This document shows positions 15,652-25,425 of a DNA stretch of 64,000 bases, piece by piece. The stretch comes from Sunxiuqinia sp965372405. Lineage in GTDB: Bacteria; Bacteroidota; Bacteroidia; Bacteroidales; Prolixibacteraceae. A model generated the notes under the pieces. It made no database searches and had not been told where the DNA came from. It worked only from the letters and a program-made list of their open reading frames with translations. The stretch's first letter is position 1. Each line of letters begins with the position of its first letter. A program made the translations under genes and the position numbers. Location: positions 11,437 to 75,436 of the forward strand of contig CBDVCE010000013.1 in assembly GCA_965372405.1 (NCBI GenBank). Direction: 5' to 3'.

Positions 15652-17343
15652 ATGAAGAATACAAGAATAATAGTAATTGGAGGTTCTGCTGCAGGCCCAA
15701 AAGCTGCAGCAAGAGCAAGACGGATGGATGAATTTGCAGAAATAACAATATATCAAAAGGGATCTGACTTATCAATGGCTTCGTGTGGTTATCCCTATTT
15801 TATTGGTGGCTATTTTGATGACCGAAATAAGCTACTATGCACTCCTGCCGGTGTAGTCAGAGACCCCCAGTTTTATTGGAATGCCAAAGGAATTACGGCA
15901 AAGATCAATACTGAGGTTACCCGAATTGATAGGCAAAACAAAAAAATTGAATTTAAAAATCGAATTACGAACGAAATCGGATCGCAATCTTATGACAAAT
16001 TAGTCATTACAACTGGAGCTACACCCAATATGCCTCCTCTTCCCGGAATTGAACTTACAGGTATTACAACTCTTCAATCAATGCAGGATGCTGATTATTT
16101 AAGAAAAATAAAAGATGAAAGAAAAGTAAAAAAAGCAGTCGTAATTGGAGGTGGACTTATTGGAATTGAAACATTAGAAGCCTTGAATTTTGCAGGAATT
16201 GAATTAACAATAGTGGAACTTTTACCACAATTGCTAACATTTTTAGATTGGAAAATGGCTAAGCTGGTAGAAAACTATTTAAAGACCAAAGCCAATGTAA
16301 TAACAAAAAATGGAGTTGCTGAATTCTTAGGTGTAAATGGAAAGCTCAAAGGCGTTAGACTTCAAAATGGCACTGAAATCCCTTGTGAACTTGCAGTTAT
16401 TGCAATTGGTGTAAAACCAAATATACAACTTGCAAAAGAAGCCGGACTGGATATTGGTTCGTTAGGCGGAATTTCCGTAAACAAATTTATGCAAACCAAT
16501 GATCCAAATATATTTGCTGCCGGCGACTGTTGTGAAATTACAAACCTAATAACCGGTAAAAAAGTTTTAGCTCCTTATGGAGACCTTGCAAACCTTGAAG
16601 GACGTGTTGTTGGAGAAAACTGCATAAAGGATAACACTGCAAGTTTTCCTGGTACAATTCAAACAGGAATTTGTAAACTTTTTGATTATACTGTAGGCAT
16701 TACTGGTCTTTCAGAAACAAGAGCAAAAGAAAATGGGTTTAACTATATAAAAGTAATAAATGCAAGTCCTGACAAACCTGGATTCATGGAAGGTAAATTG
16801 CTAATTACAAAGTTAGTTGCGGAAAAAGATTCTGGCCGAATTCTAGGTGTACAATGCCTAGGTCCAGGAGATGTTAGCAAACAATTAGCAATATGGGCTA
16901 CTGCTATAAAAGGAAAACTTACAGTAGATGACATGATTAATGCAGATATGCCTTATGCACCGCCATTTTCACTAGCAATTGACCATAGCATTGCCACTGC
17001 ACATATTATCCAGAATAAAATGAATGGTCTATTTAATGGAGTATCAGCAATGGAAGTAAAAGAAAAAATCAACAATGGTGAAGATATTTTCTTATTGGAC
17101 ACCAGAGGTGCCGATGAATATGAAGAAACACGCATTGGAGCAGGAGAAACATTAATCCCGATTGGAATGCTGCGAAAAAGGATGAATGATCTTCCTGATA
17201 ACAAGAATACAGAGATTATTACTTTCTGTAAAATATCATTAAGAGGATATGAAGCTGCACGACTGCTTCATGAAAATGGGTATACCAATGTAAAAGTGAT
17301 GGAAGGTGGAATTTCTGCATGGCCATTTGAAAAAGAAAAATAG
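15652..17343 (+). CDS. CoA-disulfide reductase/NADH oxidase-like flavoprotein fused to rhodanese domain
   Basis: A 563-aa FAD-dependent pyridine nucleotide-disulfide oxidoreductase. It begins TRIIVIGGSAAGPKAAARAR (FAD site). The single redox Cys lies in SMASCGYPYFIGG, the position of the CoADR/Nox active Cys. KKAVVIGGGLIGIETLEAL is the NAD(P)H site, and NIFAAGDCCEI the second FAD contact. A C-terminal rhodanese domain (about residues 460-560) carries the active Cys in ITFCKISLRGYEAARLL. Such fusions reduce CoA per/polysulfides or disulfides. ATG 15652 is chosen over TTG 15625, which overlaps ribA. It is the last gene of the operon and links the cluster to sulfur handling. Confidence 0.9.
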   Translation: MKNTRIIVIGGSAAGPKAAARARRMDEFAEITIYQKGSDLSMASCGYPYFIGGYFDDRNKLLCTPAGVVRDPQFYWNAKGITAKINTEVTRIDRQNKKIEFKNRITNEIGSQSYDKLVITTGATPNMPPLPGIELTGITTLQSMQDADYLRKIKDERKVKKAVVIGGGLIGIETLEALNFAGIELTIVELLPQLLTFLDWKMAKLVENYLKTKANVITKNGVAEFLGVNGKLKGVRLQNGTEIPCELAVIAIGVKPNIQLAKEAGLDIGSLGGISVNKFMQTNDPNIFAAGDCCEITNLITGKKVLAPYGDLANLEGRVVGENCIKDNTASFPGTIQTGICKLFDYTVGITGLSETRAKENGFNYIKVINASPDKPGFMEGKLLITKLVAEKDSGRILGVQCLGPGDVSKQLAIWATAIKGKLTVDDMINADMPYAPPFSLAIDHSIATAHIIQNKMNGLFNGVSAMEVKEKINNGEDIFLLDTRGADEYEETRIGAGETLIPIGMLRKRMNDLPDNKNTEIITFCKISLRGYEAARLLHENGYTNVKVMEGGISAWPFEKEK

Positions 17344-17579
17344 AAAATCTACTTAAACTCAACACATTGCAGGCATCATCAATAACACACAAATCTTTAA
17401 CGAACAAATGGTTAATAAAATTCAACTTCTTTTATTCAATTTTTATTTAGATTGATTAAATATTTCACTGTTTTTCTATTTCATTGAAAAACACCCTACT
17501 GCACATGATAGCATTGTCAATTAAATCGATTATTTTCGACTTCGATCAAAAATTTATCTAACTTTTTAAATTAATCATT
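17344..17579. other. Intergenic region before the symporter operon
   Basis: No ORF, RNA gene or strong terminator is seen in this AT-rich interval. The following gene uses a TTG start, so the 5' end of the symporter operon is not well defined. Confidence 0.4.
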
Positions 17580-18332
17580 TTGAAAACTCCAAAAGACGAT
17601 TACAGGATTAGTTTCTTTAATCCTACGACTAAGCATGCCCGAATCGATCGCAACATGGCAATCTTGCTTGTGAGCATCTGGGCTATTGCTGTATTTGGGT
17701 TTCAGATAGCATTAAGAGTGCTTGAGAAACCAACTCCGGAGAAAACATTGGTTACTTTTGAATCGGTTTGGGATGATGTGCAGGGAGGAAACGCTGATTT
17801 AGAACAAAACCAACAGTTTATCAACTCCTGTCTTTCCGTAATTGGGAAGCAGTCAGTAAAATCTGAGCATTTAGCTCTTCTTAAAAATGCCTGTGGATCA
17901 ACTATTTTCACTTTGATCCCGGAAGCTCAGAAAGCAGGTTTTATGGAGGATATAAAGCAATTAAATCAGTTTATTAGCAATGAGGTCTCCATTACAGATC
18001 ACAACTACCTACAACTTAAAAATAAAATTGCAACAAAGGTAGGCCCTCTTGCTGCAATTGATCAGAATAGTTTACTTTATGAATTTGTTCACATAGGATT
18101 AACTGGAAATATTGAAATGCTTACTGAAGATTGTAAATCCAATCTCCATCCGATTATGAAGTTATACCTGACTCATAATCAATCGATATTAACTGATTTC
18201 AAATTCTTAGGATTCCCATTTCACTACTTCTACTCAGCGGTCTTTTTGCTAATATTTTTTGTCGGCATCTGTTGGTTTTACTGCTTCAGGGTAGATCGAT
18301 TAAATGCATTATTAGGTCTCAAAGACAAGTAG
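17580..18332 (+). CDS. Enlarged DUF4212-like small subunit of sodium/solute symporter
   Basis: A 250-aa membrane protein with one helix near the N-terminus (NMAILLVSIWAIAVFGFQIA) and one near the C-terminus (FYSAVFLLIFFVGICWFYC). The flanks resemble the ~85-aa DUF4212 subunits that pair with VC_2705-type symporters. These are the opening helix after charged residues, LGFPFHYFYSAVF, and the terminal VDRLN. Here a helical domain of about 150 residues (about 48-205) is inserted between the two helices. The likely start is TTG 17580, because the first ATG would remove the N-terminal segment. It ends 36 nt before the symporter gene. Subunit identity is an inference from position and edges. Confidence 0.68.
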   Translation: MKTPKDDYRISFFNPTTKHARIDRNMAILLVSIWAIAVFGFQIALRVLEKPTPEKTLVTFESVWDDVQGGNADLEQNQQFINSCLSVIGKQSVKSEHLALLKNACGSTIFTLIPEAQKAGFMEDIKQLNQFISNEVSITDHNYLQLKNKIATKVGPLAAIDQNSLLYEFVHIGLTGNIEMLTEDCKSNLHPIMKLYLTHNQSILTDFKFLGFPFHYFYSAVFLLIFFVGICWFYCFRVDRLNALLGLKDK

Positions 18333-18368
18333 TGAAATTCTAGTGTGAATCAAATTAAATCTGATAAG

Positions 18369-20033
18369 ATGAAATCTAAAAAAATACTTTTAACAATACT
18401 TACTACCCTTCCACTACTTTCAAATGCAGCCAGTACAGCAACTGCTCTGGAAGGGAGCTTTAAGTTTGGACCAGCTGTTATTCTAATTACAATACTGTCT
18501 ATTTTTGTTATGGTTGGGATAATCTTCCGAGCCAAAGACACCAATGATTTTTATGCAGCCGGACGAGGAATTTCCAGAATTGGTTCCGGTATGGCCATTG
18601 CCTCTAACTGGATGAGTGCAGCTTCATTTTTAGGAATGGCGGCACTTATGTATGGCTATGGTTACCATGGACTTGCCTATGTAGTAGGATGGACTGGAGG
18701 CTATGTACTTTTACTAATTCTAATGGCCGGACAAATTCGTCGCTATGGTAAATATACTGCTGCTGACTTTATTGGTGACCGTTATTATTCCCAAACACTT
18801 CGTGCAGTTGGAGCCATTGTAGCCATACTGATATCTATCTCTTATTGCGTTGGACAGTTTGGTGGAATTGGCCTGATGTTTAAATGGGTACTTGGTCTGG
18901 ATTACGTATGGTCTGTGATTATTGGCGGATCAGTTGTGTTAACTTACACATTGATTTCCGGAATGCTTGGTGTTACCAAAAATATGCAGATTCAGTACAT
19001 TATCATTATTATATCCTTTCTTATACCACTCTTTATCATGACAGTTAAGTTTGACTATTTCTGGGTTTTACCACAAATAGGTTACGGTGCTGCGGTTAAT
19101 GATATAGCTGAAGGTGTTAAACTTGCTGGTGTCACAAACTCATTCGGACATAGTTACGGAATTGTCCCAAGTCCCGAACTTGTCATGCCATGGGATGCTG
19201 CTACCGGTCAAACATTCTTTCAATGGATGGCGATTACCTTTTCATTGATGATTGGAACTGCTGGCTTGCCACACGTCATCCAGCGTTTTTATGTAGTACC
19301 TAAAGCTCGCGATGCACGTTGGTCTGTTGTTTGGGGCTTATTCTTTATCTGTATTTTGTACTGGAGTGCTCCTGCTTATTCAGCAATTGGAACAATACTC
19401 TCATCAAACCCTGAAGTAGGTAAACTGGCGAAAGATGCCATCGTTGTATATACAGCTCAGCTAGGTAATGTTCATCCTTTAATTGTTGGATTCCTTGCTG
19501 CGGGGGGTGTATCAGCCGCTTTCTCAACAGTTTCAGGTTTGTTGGTTGCTGGTGCTTCTGCTTTTTCTCATGACTTATATGTTAAGGTTTTTAATCCTGA
19601 TGCAAGTCCGAAGAAACAATTGCAAATGGCACGCTGGGGAACCATCCTTATGGCAGCAATTGTAACGGTTATCGCCCTATTAGATCTTGCATTAATTGGG
19701 CAATTAGTAGCTGTCGCTTTCTCGTTGGCTGGCTGCACTATTTTCCCCATGTTCCTACTTGGAATTTGGTGGAGTGGTTCAAATCGTCCGGGAGCAGTTG
19801 CAGGTCTAATTACAGGTCTGACTGTTTCACTTACAGCTTTGAGTTATTTTATAGCTGGGAAATACGGGATTCATTTACCTGCGCATGAGTTTGTCAGTTA
19901 TTGGCTTGGAGCGTGGTATTTTGCATGGATTGGTGCTCCTCTATCCATATTAATTCATATTATTGTGTCGAGGGTAACTAAAGAAACACCATTAGAAATA
20001 CGGAAATTTTTGGTTGAACAAGTACACGGATAA
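18369..20033 (+). CDS. Sodium:solute symporter, VC_2705 subfamily (ActP-like)
   Basis: Membrane transporter of 554 aa in the SSS family, with an N-terminal signal-like helix followed by about thirteen hydrophobic segments. Family motifs include DTNDFYAAGRGISRIGSGMA, NWMSAASFLGMAALMYGYGY, GTAGLPHVIQRFYVVPKARD and GFLAAGGVSAAFSTVSGLL. The closest named relatives are cation/acetate symporters and the VC_2705 group, which work with a DUF4212 subunit. Acetate or another short carboxylate is the likely solute. ATG 18369 was preferred to GTG 18345. The stop overlaps the next ATG by one base (TAATG), so all three genes form one operon. Confidence 0.9.
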   Translation: MKSKKILLTILTTLPLLSNAASTATALEGSFKFGPAVILITILSIFVMVGIIFRAKDTNDFYAAGRGISRIGSGMAIASNWMSAASFLGMAALMYGYGYHGLAYVVGWTGGYVLLLILMAGQIRRYGKYTAADFIGDRYYSQTLRAVGAIVAILISISYCVGQFGGIGLMFKWVLGLDYVWSVIIGGSVVLTYTLISGMLGVTKNMQIQYIIIIISFLIPLFIMTVKFDYFWVLPQIGYGAAVNDIAEGVKLAGVTNSFGHSYGIVPSPELVMPWDAATGQTFFQWMAITFSLMIGTAGLPHVIQRFYVVPKARDARWSVVWGLFFICILYWSAPAYSAIGTILSSNPEVGKLAKDAIVVYTAQLGNVHPLIVGFLAAGGVSAAFSTVSGLLVAGASAFSHDLYVKVFNPDASPKKQLQMARWGTILMAAIVTVIALLDLALIGQLVAVAFSLAGCTIFPMFLLGIWWSGSNRPGAVAGLITGLTVSLTALSYFIAGKYGIHLPAHEFVSYWLGAWYFAWIGAPLSILIHIIVSRVTKETPLEIRKFLVEQVHG

Positions 20034-20785
20034 TGATAAATTTAACGAAAGAAACCAGGAGGGTCATTCAAGTAATGATCCTCCTTACTTTAATTGCATT
20101 GACAGTTGCATGGTTCTATTACCGGGATAAAAACAGATCTGAAGATCCCCGAGTGGTTGAAGCGAAGTATAAAATTCAGAGATTCCAACTGGTATCTGAT
20201 ACTGAAGACTATGTGCATGCACTCTCAATTCTCGATTCGATTCAAGTGTTATATAATACATTTGAACACTATAGAAATTCCTATGAAGTAGGTGTTATAT
20301 ACAACAATAAATCTGCGATTTACCTTACCCTGGCTCTACATCATAATACAGATTCATTAGGAAAATTAAAAAACTTTGAATTCGCAGAAAAATATGCCAA
20401 GCTTAGTATAAGTATTTACGAAAACTGGCTTAATAAATTTGAGAATCTTACGGAAGATAAAATTGGGATTGAGATTCAAAACAATTTCACGGATGGATTA
20501 GTAGCCTCTGAAAAAAGAATAACGAAGATTTTCAAAAAACGCATCAAAGAAATTCAGGATGCTCAATATGAAACACAAAGAAGATTATCGGTAAGCTATA
20601 CGAATCTTGGAATTGTGAATCGTCATAACAATCAGGTAGAAGCAGCTGCTGAATGTTATCAAAAAGCATTAGAACTATGGGTCAGAAATCTATCTGCCAG
20701 AAACAACCTAAACATCATACTTGATAAGCCTCTTGAAAAACTAAACTTCATTGACAAAATGTTTCCGCCAGAAAAAGAAGAGTAA
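20033..20785 (+). CDS. Membrane-anchored TPR-like protein in the symporter operon
   Basis: A 250-aa protein with one N-terminal membrane helix (VIQVMILLTLIALTVAWFYY) and a helical soluble part. The C-terminal section, SVSYTNLGIVNRHNNQVEAAAECYQKALELW, reads as a tetratricopeptide repeat, and a weaker repeat lies near residues 95-125. No enzyme motif is visible. It is translationally coupled to the symporter gene and could be an assembly or regulatory partner, possibly of the enlarged small subunit, which also carries a helical domain. Function unknown. Confidence 0.7.
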   Translation: MINLTKETRRVIQVMILLTLIALTVAWFYYRDKNRSEDPRVVEAKYKIQRFQLVSDTEDYVHALSILDSIQVLYNTFEHYRNSYEVGVIYNNKSAIYLTLALHHNTDSLGKLKNFEFAEKYAKLSISIYENWLNKFENLTEDKIGIEIQNNFTDGLVASEKRITKIFKKRIKEIQDAQYETQRRLSVSYTNLGIVNRHNNQVEAAAECYQKALELWVRNLSARNNLNIILDKPLEKLNFIDKMFPPEKEE

Positions 20786-21365
20786 AAACTTCAAATTCTA
20801 TAAAATAACTTTACACTAATTACGAATTGAAAAACGTAAACTGCTAGCACACTGACAATAAACAAGTGAACAGCTATCACTGCTTGTGCTTTAGTTTTAA
20901 AGATTCCATTGGCACATTTCCCAATAAATCAGAAGTCTAACAGTTTTAGATTTCGATATAAAAAGCATAATTGACATCTACTAAGCAATCATACATCTCC
21001 ATAAATTTCATACTCATCCCTACATATAAATCAAATCTAAAGAGATTGCCTTGTAGATCTCATTTTATTCCAACAAGAACAATCCTTCCTGCCAAAATCC
21101 GCTGTATTTCTTCGTGTATACCTTTCGTAAATAGCACACAAAAACTCTGAACAGAACATAATCTACTGCCAAATAACATTTGACATATATTTCTATTAAT
21201 TTGAATTATTCCTTCAATACGCTCGCCTACTGTTACATACAGCGCCTAAATATATTTGACACTTATATTTATCCAAAACTATCAATGTATTTTTTTTGAC
21301 ATTTTATTCAAAAAGCATAGTCATAAGTTTAGCTACACTTAAAATTCAAACCAAACTATTAATTT
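20786..21365. other. 580-bp intergenic region upstream of the SusC/SusD locus
   Basis: No open frame of convincing composition, no RNA gene and no strong inverted repeat was seen on either strand. It separates the symporter operon from the SusCD locus and must hold the latter's promoter. Confidence 0.5.
21251..21258 (+). promoter_or_regulatory. Candidate -7 element upstream of first susC
   Basis: TATATTTG matches TAnnTTTG. It would give a leader of about 100 nt. A -33 TTTG is not seen at the usual distance. A second, poorer match (TAAGTTTA, 21324-21331) lies closer to the gene. Confidence 0.3.
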
Positions 21366-24020
21366 ATGAGAAAAATGACGCGCTTAATGTTAATGCTCAT
21401 GCTCATATCTTGCTTAAATGTAAGAGCGGGGAGCGAGCATAGCATTGATTCACTAAACTATGAGAAAGCGGAGTTTGTCAATTTACCTGATAAAATTGAT
21501 AAAATCCCGTTCTCATCCCTTGAAAACCTTCTTCAGGGTAAGTTTGCTGGCTTGTATGTCCAAAAGTATTCTGGGACACCTGGTAGTCAACAAAAGTTTT
21601 CGATTCGAAATGTTGGGAATAGCGGTTTAGAAAGCACACCGCTTGTGATCTTAAATGGTATTACCATTTTTCCAGATGCTTCTGACATTACTGGAACAAA
21701 CCCGTTATCGAGTATTGTTGTTGACGACATTAGTAGTATCGAACTCGTAAAAGATGCTGCAGCGTTAGCTATTTACGGTTCTAGAGGTGCTAATGGTGCA
21801 TTAATAATTAATACAAAAAAGGCCTTGGCTAAAAGCCAGGTAAACATCAACCTTACTAACGGAGTTTCTGTTGGAGGAGATTCATACCGTGATGTTATAG
21901 GTGGCAATCTTGAATTGCAGCAACTAAAAAGGCTGTATGATAATCGCAACCTGCTATACCCAAACAATCAGGTTGATTATCCACTATTTGTTTCTAATCC
22001 TAAAAATTCATTCTACCGATCGAATGATTGGCAAGATGATTCACAAAATTTAGGAAAATACCTGAATTACAATTTTGGCATTTCTGGTACTGGAGTCTTC
22101 GGGTTTTATAATATCAGTTTAGGCTTCTTGAATCAGGATGGTCTTACTGATGATGCAAAACTTCAACGGTATAACCTGAGTATAAATTCAAGGTATAATG
22201 TAACAGAAAAATTTGGGTTCGACTTTTATATTACTGGATTACAAATGCTAAGAGAAAGAGGCTCCAGCACTATGCTTCCTCCAGCTTATGCTCCTTTTAC
22301 TTCAGACCCCGTTTTCCCAGAGAATGTTTTCATATCTGATAACTCAGCAATAGATGAAAATGTAAACAACCATGTATTTACAAACGCAAAGGTTTTTTAC
22401 AACTTCTCAGATAAACTGGAACTTACATCGATGATTGGGATGGTTTATGAGAATTACAGACGTGATTTTTTCGTGCCATCTACCGCAAATAACGGAGTAT
22501 TGGTAGCAGCCGCCATGTCTTCCCAAAATCAACGATTTATCAGCAGGACTGAACTTTCTTATAAAGGAAATCTAGGCGATCGTGGATTAACTGCCAAGGC
22601 CGGTTTTGAGATAACACAAACTCAAAAAGAATATATCGGAGTAGTTGGTAAACGATACGGTTCAGCCTTTAGTGATTTTGTTAAAGTTGTACAAGGATAT
22701 GGAAGGAGTCAACTTGAAGGAGGAACATCCTACAGTAAAATCAGTTTGATTTCGGGATATGCAACATTTGATTATGAACTAACAAAAAACATTGACGTAA
22801 CAGGTACGCTTAGGCTTGATGGTTCTTCTCAGTTTACTTCTGAAAACCAGTTTAAGCTATTCCCCGGTTTGGGAATTGATTGGCAGCTTGTTGAAAATAA
22901 AGACGGACTCATTAAAAATGCAAATTTGAAAATGGGTGGTGCTGTTACCGGACTTCAATCAGAAATTGGATCTCTATATGGTGGTAGCATGGAATCGATT
23001 GGCAGCTACTTATCCGTACAAGCACCTACAACTGTTTCTGCAGCGAATAACGATTTAAGCTTTCCAGTTAGCAAACAGTTTGATATTAGTTTAAATGTTG
23101 ATTTAAACAATGGTTTGTGGTTTGGAATTGAAGCCTATTCAAAAAATATCTCCGATTATATTATAAATGTGCCTGCGCAACAATTTACAGGTCGTCTTTT
23201 TGATGTAGTTAATGGCTTAGATTTTTCACTAACCGGGCTGGAATTCACACTTGGATTAGACAAGAAAATTGGAAATGTCGATTGGAGTTCCAGACTTGTT
23301 GTATCATCAGTTGCAAGTGAGATTAAAGAGATTGCAGATAACCAAACTGGTCTTCAAAAAGGTGAATCATTATCTGCAATTTACGCTTATAAATCGAGTG
23401 GAAAATTAACAATAGCACCTGTTAATTCGAAAACAGGTAGAGCTCTTAACTTTGAGGGAACTCCTTTTCAAGTAGGATTACCAGCAATTGTTGATGCTAA
23501 CAATGACCAATTTATAAATGCTCTGGACAAAGAAGTTATTGCTGACTCACAACCAAAGATTTTTGGAGGATGGAATAACCAATTTTCATACAAGAACTTT
23601 TATATTGATGCTCAAGTGAATTTCATGAGTGGAGCTGAAATTGCAGTTGAATCGAGACTCGAACGATATGCAAACAATTCATATCTACATGCTTTATATC
23701 CTGATAATGGAAAAACTACTCCATACTATTTCTTACAAAAGAATGAATTAGGAGTTGAAATTCAAGGTATTTCTTCAATTGAAAAGATTTCATACGTTAG
23801 ACTAAACAGCCTTACCGTTGGATATTCGTTTAAACCGAAGGATTTCTTTAAAGCGAAAGATCTAAACGTATATGCCTCTGCTACCAACTTGCTTACCCTC
23901 TCTGGTTACGATGGACTTAATCCAGAGGAAAACAGCAATGGAATTTCACACTTTAATCTAAATTCTACAGGTACACCATTATTTAGAACAGTGGTTCTGG
24001 GAGTTAAAGTCAAATTTTAA
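21366..24020 (+). CDS. SusC/RagA-like TonB-dependent receptor lacking the N-terminal CarboxypepD_reg domain
   Basis: Outer-membrane importer of 884 aa. A signal peptide is followed directly by a plug domain (about residues 45-160): PFSSLENLLQGKFAGLYVQ, KFSIRNVGNSGLESTPLVIL, then ISSIELVKDAAALAIYGSRG and NGALIINTKK, the SusC-type signature. The usual carboxypeptidase-like domain present in the second SusC of this locus is absent, and the protein is about 120 residues shorter. The C-terminus ends in the aromatic VVLGVKVKF. The paired SusD-like gene begins 14 nt downstream. The ligand cannot be read from sequence. No glycoside hydrolase accompanies this pair. Confidence 0.92.
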   Translation: MRKMTRLMLMLMLISCLNVRAGSEHSIDSLNYEKAEFVNLPDKIDKIPFSSLENLLQGKFAGLYVQKYSGTPGSQQKFSIRNVGNSGLESTPLVILNGITIFPDASDITGTNPLSSIVVDDISSIELVKDAAALAIYGSRGANGALIINTKKALAKSQVNINLTNGVSVGGDSYRDVIGGNLELQQLKRLYDNRNLLYPNNQVDYPLFVSNPKNSFYRSNDWQDDSQNLGKYLNYNFGISGTGVFGFYNISLGFLNQDGLTDDAKLQRYNLSINSRYNVTEKFGFDFYITGLQMLRERGSSTMLPPAYAPFTSDPVFPENVFISDNSAIDENVNNHVFTNAKVFYNFSDKLELTSMIGMVYENYRRDFFVPSTANNGVLVAAAMSSQNQRFISRTELSYKGNLGDRGLTAKAGFEITQTQKEYIGVVGKRYGSAFSDFVKVVQGYGRSQLEGGTSYSKISLISGYATFDYELTKNIDVTGTLRLDGSSQFTSENQFKLFPGLGIDWQLVENKDGLIKNANLKMGGAVTGLQSEIGSLYGGSMESIGSYLSVQAPTTVSAANNDLSFPVSKQFDISLNVDLNNGLWFGIEAYSKNISDYIINVPAQQFTGRLFDVVNGLDFSLTGLEFTLGLDKKIGNVDWSSRLVVSSVASEIKEIADNQTGLQKGESLSAIYAYKSSGKLTIAPVNSKTGRALNFEGTPFQVGLPAIVDANNDQFINALDKEVIADSQPKIFGGWNNQFSYKNFYIDAQVNFMSGAEIAVESRLERYANNSYLHALYPDNGKTTPYYFLQKNELGVEIQGISSIEKISYVRLNSLTVGYSFKPKDFFKAKDLNVYASATNLLTLSGYDGLNPEENSNGISHFNLNSTGTPLFRTVVLGVKVKF

Positions 24021-24034
24021 ACTCATACCGAAAT

Positions 24035-25414
24035 ATGGAAATTATAAAATATTTACGATATACAATCCTGTTGCTTTTGGTAGTGTTTACATCATGCGAT
24101 AAAATGCTTGATGTTGAATCAATAAACACAACCTCTCCGGAAGGATTTATAAAAGACAGGCAAACGGCAACGAATGCCTTGGCAAGTGCCTATGCAATAT
24201 CACGCCGTGCTGTTGCAAAAAATGGTTCATGGCTAGCATATTCTGATTTAAGGACGGGCAACTTAAAAATGAACAGCCGTACAGGTATTTATTTATCAAA
24301 TCAAGACCTGAATACTTCCGATGCTGCAATTGAAACCATGAGAAATTGGAATTTCTTTTTGGAAGCAATAGCAGAATCAAACAGTTTAATTGAGAATATT
24401 GATAATGCAAGTAACTTTTTACAGGAAGATGAGTTGGATTCATACAAAGGACAAGCCTACTTCCTACGTGCATTAATGCATTTAAACATGACAGAGGTAT
24501 GGGGCGACTGTCCTGTTGTTCTCAGCAGTAATGTTTCAACTGTCTCAAAATCATCAAAATCAGATGTATTAAAAACAGTAATTGCCGATGCATTACAAGC
24601 AATTGAACTACTCCCTCTTACCCATACAGATAATAATGGAAATATCTATCGCTATTTCACAGTTAGGTATGCCAATAAAATTGCAGCAATAAGCCTGCTA
24701 ATTAAAGCTTATGTTGCTGATGGTAATTATGCCGATGCGATAAAATGGCATCAAACTCTTGCAGTAGAAAATCGGGCCAGGATTTTTGAACTTGAAATTG
24801 GTAATAACCTTGCTGATATATATGATGGGGGTTCAAATGAAACCGTTTTTGGGTTTAGTTTGGGAGGAGATTATGGATATAATAACTCAAATCTATTTGG
24901 ATGGGATATCTTTTTTAAAGGTGAAGAAAAGAAATACATCGAAGTAACCTCAGCTCAATACATTACGGATTTGTACAATGAAGAGGATCTTCGTCTTAAT
25001 AAGCTATTTAATGTAGAGGATGAAAGTGTTGAAATTCTCAAATACAGCAGTTCATTCCTTGTAATCTTTCGTTTAACCGAAATTGATCTTCTGGCAGCCG
25101 AAGCATATTTCAAAACCGGTAACGAAGAAAAAGCACTTGCTATAATCAATAAACTTAAAGTAAGAGCTGGACTTGATGAAGAAAGTCTCGAAGGCGATGC
25201 TTTATGGAATGAAATCATGCAAGAGTTTGAACGTGAACTATTCGCCGAAGGAAAACTCTTTTTCCACTGGGATCGCTGGGGAGTGATTGCAGACAAAATT
25301 GAGACGATCTCGCAGGAACAATATGATGCAGGAATTGCCGTATGGCCAATTGCTGATGTGTGTTTCACATCAAACCCTGGCTTGAGTCAAAACCCTTATT
25401 GGTTAAATAATTAG
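24035..25414 (+). CDS. SusD/RagB-like nutrient-binding lipoprotein, first copy
   Basis: Surface lipoprotein of 459 aa that would cap the preceding SusC channel. It has a lipobox in LLLLVVFTSCDKML. SusD-family features include the TPR-like helical core with YKGQAYFLRALMHLNMTEVWGDCPVV, FRLTEIDLLAAEAYFKTGNEEKAL (the conserved R-x-x-E-x-x-L-x-x-A-E-A helix), ELFAEGKLFFHWDRWG and a C-terminal NPGLSQNPYWLNN. The gene follows susC after 14 nt, and the next gene, a FAS1-like lipoprotein, starts almost immediately. Its ligand is unknown. Confidence 0.92.
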   Translation: MEIIKYLRYTILLLLVVFTSCDKMLDVESINTTSPEGFIKDRQTATNALASAYAISRRAVAKNGSWLAYSDLRTGNLKMNSRTGIYLSNQDLNTSDAAIETMRNWNFFLEAIAESNSLIENIDNASNFLQEDELDSYKGQAYFLRALMHLNMTEVWGDCPVVLSSNVSTVSKSSKSDVLKTVIADALQAIELLPLTHTDNNGNIYRYFTVRYANKIAAISLLIKAYVADGNYADAIKWHQTLAVENRARIFELEIGNNLADIYDGGSNETVFGFSLGGDYGYNNSNLFGWDIFFKGEEKKYIEVTSAQYITDLYNEEDLRLNKLFNVEDESVEILKYSSSFLVIFRLTEIDLLAAEAYFKTGNEEKALAIINKLKVRAGLDEESLEGDALWNEIMQEFERELFAEGKLFFHWDRWGVIADKIETISQEQYDAGIAVWPIADVCFTSNPGLSQNPYWLNN

Positions 25415-25425
25415 AGATGGATAGT

